Origin: JASFEQ01 sp050122535
GTDB lineage: Bacteria > Desulfobacterota > DSM-4660 > Desulfatiglandales > HGW-15
Direction of reading: 5' to 3'
Assembly: GCA_050122535.1 (NCBI GenBank)
Contig: JASFIT010000001.1
Location: forward strand, 1-41,019
DNA: 41,019 nt
Position numbers and translations under genes: made by a program. Each line of letters opens with the position of its first letter. Positions within the stretch are counted from its first letter, which is position 1. The notes beneath the pieces were generated by a model that saw nothing but the letters and a program-made list of their open reading frames with translations, had not been told where the DNA came from and did no database searches. Shown here one piece after another: positions 38,404-41,019 of the stretch.

Positions 38404-39507
38404 ATGAAACAAGGCGAAGGAGAAAAGGGGCAGGACACGCCTGGGTTCTCTCTTCTTGATGGCGCAAGTTCTCAAGCCCCTATCATCGCGCCTGAGCTGG
38501 AGAGTCAAAAAAAACTTGCCGCAGATAAGAATCAACCGCTCAGTGAGCGATTGGAGGCCTATGAAGACATTATTGATTCAGAGGTGGGTGACACGACACT
38601 TTCTCGCGCCCGCAATATTGAACGAGAGGTGGGTTTACGACAGATATTCCTCAAGTTTGAAGGAGGCAATCCCACGGGAACCCAAAAGGACCGCATTGCC
38701 TTTGCTCAGGCCAAGGACGCCGTGCGACGGGGCTTTGATGCCATTACTCTGGCCACTTGCGGTAATTACGGTGTGGCCATGTCACTGGCCGCCTCCATGG
38801 CTGGACTGCGCTGCGTCACATTTATCCCCCAAGGATACCATACGAAACGCGTTAAAGAGATGGCCGATTATGGGGCAGAAATCATTCGCATCGAAGGCGA
38901 TTATGAAAGCGCAGTGCTTGCGTCCCGTGAGAAAGCCAAACAGGACGAAATCTATGATGCCAACCCCGGGGGGGAGAATACCAGCATCCAGTTCAAAACC
39001 TATGGCCAGATCGCCTATGAGATCTATGATGATCTTCGCGATGCGCCGGCCGCAGTCGCCGTCCCCGTATCGAACGGAACAACGCTGGCAGGGATATATA
39101 AGGGATTTCTGAGTCTCTATCGCCGCGGCAAGACATCACGAATTCCACACCTTGTTGCAGGCTCCTCTCACAATAAGAATCCCATAATTAGGGCATTTAT
39201 AAAGAATTCCCCAAGCTGCGAGGATATCCCTCCTGACCAGATACGAGAGACGGCCATCAATGAACCATTGATCAACTGGCACTCCATCGACGGTGACCAT
39301 GCATTGGAAGCGATCAGGACGACCGGGGGATGGGCCTCCAATGCAAGCGACAAAGGTATGCTCTCCTACTCCCGGCTACTCAGAGAACGAGAAGGACTCA
39401 GCGTACTGCCCGCCTCCACCGCAGGCCTGCTGGTTCTTCTTGATCGCCATCGCAAGGAAAAACTTCCAGGGGATCGATATGTGGTCATTCTCACGGGGAG
39501 GAAATGA
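38404..39507 (+). CDS. Threonine-synthase-like PLP-dependent enzyme
   Basis: 367 residues from the ATG at 38404 (GAGGG 7 bp upstream); the frame is open upstream to 38245 but that part is not conserved-looking. The PLP lysine is Lys95 in FEGGNPTGTQKDRIAF. ATCGNYGVAMSLAASMAGLRCVTFIP is the substrate loop, and PVSNGTTLAGIYKGF the phosphate-binding part. This is fold-type II, closest in look to threonine synthase. The substrate may differ: the neighbours (a DUF1611 protein and an unknown) do not point to threonine synthesis. It overlaps the next gene by 4 nt. Confidence 0.8.
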   Translation: MKQGEGEKGQDTPGFSLLDGASSQAPIIAPELESQKKLAADKNQPLSERLEAYEDIIDSEVGDTTLSRARNIEREVGLRQIFLKFEGGNPTGTQKDRIAFAQAKDAVRRGFDAITLATCGNYGVAMSLAASMAGLRCVTFIPQGYHTKRVKEMADYGAEIIRIEGDYESAVLASREKAKQDEIYDANPGGENTSIQFKTYGQIAYEIYDDLRDAPAAVAVPVSNGTTLAGIYKGFLSLYRRGKTSRIPHLVAGSSHNKNPIIRAFIKNSPSCEDIPPDQIRETAINEPLINWHSIDGDHALEAIRTTGGWASNASDKGMLSYSRLLREREGLSVLPASTAGLLVLLDRHRKEKLPGDRYVVILTGRK

Positions 39508-40583
39508 TGAGTACATTTCCTGAAGCTAATGCGATCATTTACTGCGAGGGTATGTTTACAACAACCAATGGGAAAACAGCGCATGGTTTGGTCCGCCGAA
39601 CTGAGCGTTACAGAGTACTCTCCGTGGTGGACTCTCGAAATGCAGGAAAGGACGCAGGTATGATCCTAGATGGAAAGTCCAAAGGGATACCCATCTATGA
39701 GAATATCCAGCAGGCTATTGATGACGCCAGGGCAAGAAACCAGACAGCTACCCATCTTGTGATTGGATTGGCTCCAGACGGTGGTCGCCTCAGCGCCAAG
39801 GCTAGGCGTGACGTGATCAAAGGGATTAAGCTTGGACTTCACGTGGATTCGGGTCTCCATGACTTCCTAACAGATGATGTGAAGATCAACAGGCTGGCTA
39901 CAAAGCACGGTGTTATAATTCGCGACGTACGAAAACCACCTCCCCGTTCTGAACTTCATTTCTTCACAGGCAAGATTGAACAGGTAGATTCCTTGAAGGT
40001 TGCGCTCCTGGGCACGGACTCAGCCATCGGGAAGCGTACCACGGCCTGGATTCTTTTGGATGCCTTGAGAGCGGCAGGATATGATGCCGAATTGGTTGGA
40101 ACTGGACAGACGTCGTGGATGCAGGGTGCGCGTTACGGAATCATCCTCGACTCTCTGATCAACGATTTCGTATCTGGAGAAATAGAGCATACTATATGGG
40201 CCGCATGGAAAGATATGCAGCCTGAGGTCATCATTATTGAAGGACAAGGGAGTCTTATGAATCCTGCTTATCCTGGGGGATTCGAGATCCTGGCCGCGGG
40301 TAGACCGGATGTAGTCATCCTTCAGCACGCACCAGCAAGAAAAGAATATGATGGTTTCCCGGGTTATCCTCTTCACCCTCTGAAAAAACAGATTCAAGCA
40401 ATTGAACTCCTCTCCGGGAAGCCAGTGGTGGCCATTACCATAAACCATGAAGACCTGGACAAGAAAAGTGTCACTTCCGTCTGTCAGGAGATTACGCAAG
40501 AGACAGGTCTGCCAGCCTGCGATGTGCTTTTATCAGGCGCTGACCCGGTGGTTGACGCCTTAAGGCCCTATATCAAGACATGA
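39504..40583 (+). CDS. DUF1611 family P-loop protein (DgcN-like)
   Basis: 359 residues. An N-terminal Rossmann-like part comes first (VVDSRNAGKDAGMILDGKSKGIPIY). A P-loop domain follows with LLGTDSAIGKRTTAW (about 169-182), GTGQTSWMQGARYG and EGQGSLMNPAYPGG. This is the DUF1611 layout; one characterised member, DgcN, acetylates D-glutamate. ATGA overlap with the PLP enzyme suggests coupled expression and a joint pathway around an amino acid. The specific reaction is not readable. Confidence 0.78.
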   Translation: MMSTFPEANAIIYCEGMFTTTNGKTAHGLVRRTERYRVLSVVDSRNAGKDAGMILDGKSKGIPIYENIQQAIDDARARNQTATHLVIGLAPDGGRLSAKARRDVIKGIKLGLHVDSGLHDFLTDDVKINRLATKHGVIIRDVRKPPPRSELHFFTGKIEQVDSLKVALLGTDSAIGKRTTAWILLDALRAAGYDAELVGTGQTSWMQGARYGIILDSLINDFVSGEIEHTIWAAWKDMQPEVIIIEGQGSLMNPAYPGGFEILAAGRPDVVILQHAPARKEYDGFPGYPLHPLKKQIQAIELLSGKPVVAITINHEDLDKKSVTSVCQEITQETGLPACDVLLSGADPVVDALRPYIKT

Positions 40584-40648
40584 AAGGTTAGGAGTCCATA
40601 TTGAAAAACAAAACTAAAGACATTGCCTCCGGCTCGCAAGGAGATCCA

Positions 40649-41019
40649 ATGGAAATTCTAGGTGTCATTCAAAGGCTCGAGGTGGGACCTATACGGTTAG
40701 AAAAGCGGCGCCTAATAGCCCCTTACACTGTGACCCAGAATGGACAAGTGGATTCCACGGAACTCATCTATCGATTTGAAGAGGATGTCTTTAAATCAGA
40801 CGAGCCAGAATCTCTTAATCTCGCGAGCATGATCTCTGCCCAAGTGGCCTTAAACTACGGTCTTTTCTCTGATGAGATGGTTTTTCATGGTTGGTTTGAG
40901 GATGCTGACCAGCGATTTCTCCGGGGGATGGCAGAAAATACGGCCCGTGAGATTTTTGTGAAGAAATTTCTGGAACCAAATCCCTTTCTTCGAAGACCTG
41001 CAGGAGAGCTTTCAGCGGT
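40649..41019 (+). CDS. Unrecognised conserved-looking protein, partial (3' end outside the window)
   Basis: An open frame from the ATG at 40649 (AAGGAG 5 bp upstream) to the window end. A TTG at 40601 with GGAG 6 bp upstream is an alternative start. At least 123 residues, beginning MEILGVIQRLEVGPIRLEKR and including STELIYRFEEDVF, NLASMISAQVALNYGLFSDEMVFHG and NTAREIFVKKFLEPNPF. No family recalled. It is next after the DUF1611 gene and likely in the same operon. Confidence 0.7.
   Translation, partial: MEILGVIQRLEVGPIRLEKRRLIAPYTVTQNGQVDSTELIYRFEEDVFKSDEPESLNLASMISAQVALNYGLFSDEMVFHGWFEDADQRFLRGMAENTAREIFVKKFLEPNPFLRRPAGELSA

Overview
The window reads as one contig from a strictly anaerobic, probably uncultured member of the former Deltaproteobacteria (Desulfobacterota). 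Pointers are a membrane-linked heterodisulfide reductase (Hdr) complex with a selenocysteine HdrA, a four-subunit 2-oxoacid:ferredoxin oxidoreductase, acyl-CoA dehydrogenase with EtfBA, hydrogenase maturation genes and sigma-54 regulation. This taxonomic placement is inference from gene content. No tRNA, rRNA or CRISPR array was seen.

Layout. 1-4.3 kb (minus): an hdr operon, in transcription order a CCG-domain Fe-S protein, a cytochrome b/c-heme/HdrC fusion, HdrB, and HdrA with an in-frame UGA and a SECIS-like hairpin. 4.3-4.9 kb: divergent promoter region with a 23-bp palindrome. 4.9-7.5 kb (plus): vorDBAC-type oxidoreductase. 8-11.8 kb: acyl-CoA dehydrogenase, etfB, etfA and a small unknown. 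11.8-12.7 kb: a REP-associated tyrosine transposase with REP-like hairpins and a 123-bp palindromic element. 12.7-18.5 kb: DUF2333 protein, then hypA, hypB, hypF, hypD (no hypC or hypE). 18.6-23.3 kb: a small kinase-like protein, a Fur-FeoA fusion, a second Fur protein and an SLC13-type transporter with four RCK_C domains.

23.4-38 kb is the most interesting part: a stress island that appears to be a compact sigma-54 regulon. It encodes an NtrC-family activator with a degenerate receiver domain, Hsp20, a CBS protein, a metallo-beta-lactamase-fold protein, a universal stress protein, three paralogous small OB-like proteins, a DksA/TraR-like protein, GroES and GroEL. Five near-consensus -24/-12 promoters were found. 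Four have the same upstream layout: three copies of a 13-bp palindrome (consensus GAACT-N3-AGTTC) centred about 76, 178 and 208 bp from the -12 element. The fifth shares one of these arrays in the opposite direction. A c-di-AMP cyclase, a MarR regulator, an Arg-rich repeat protein and a frameshifted STAS-like gene are interspersed.

38-41 kb: an FmdB-like zinc ribbon, a threonine-synthase-like PLP enzyme, a DUF1611 protein and the start of an unrecognised gene that runs off the window.

How the parts could work together (inference): the acyl-CoA dehydrogenase, Etf, 2-oxoacid oxidoreductase and Hdr complex would join carbon oxidation to ferredoxin and quinone redox pools. The 24-38 kb block would be a sigma-54-driven protein-quality and stress programme under the regulator at 28395. 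Many intergenic spacers carry palindromic dispersed repeats.
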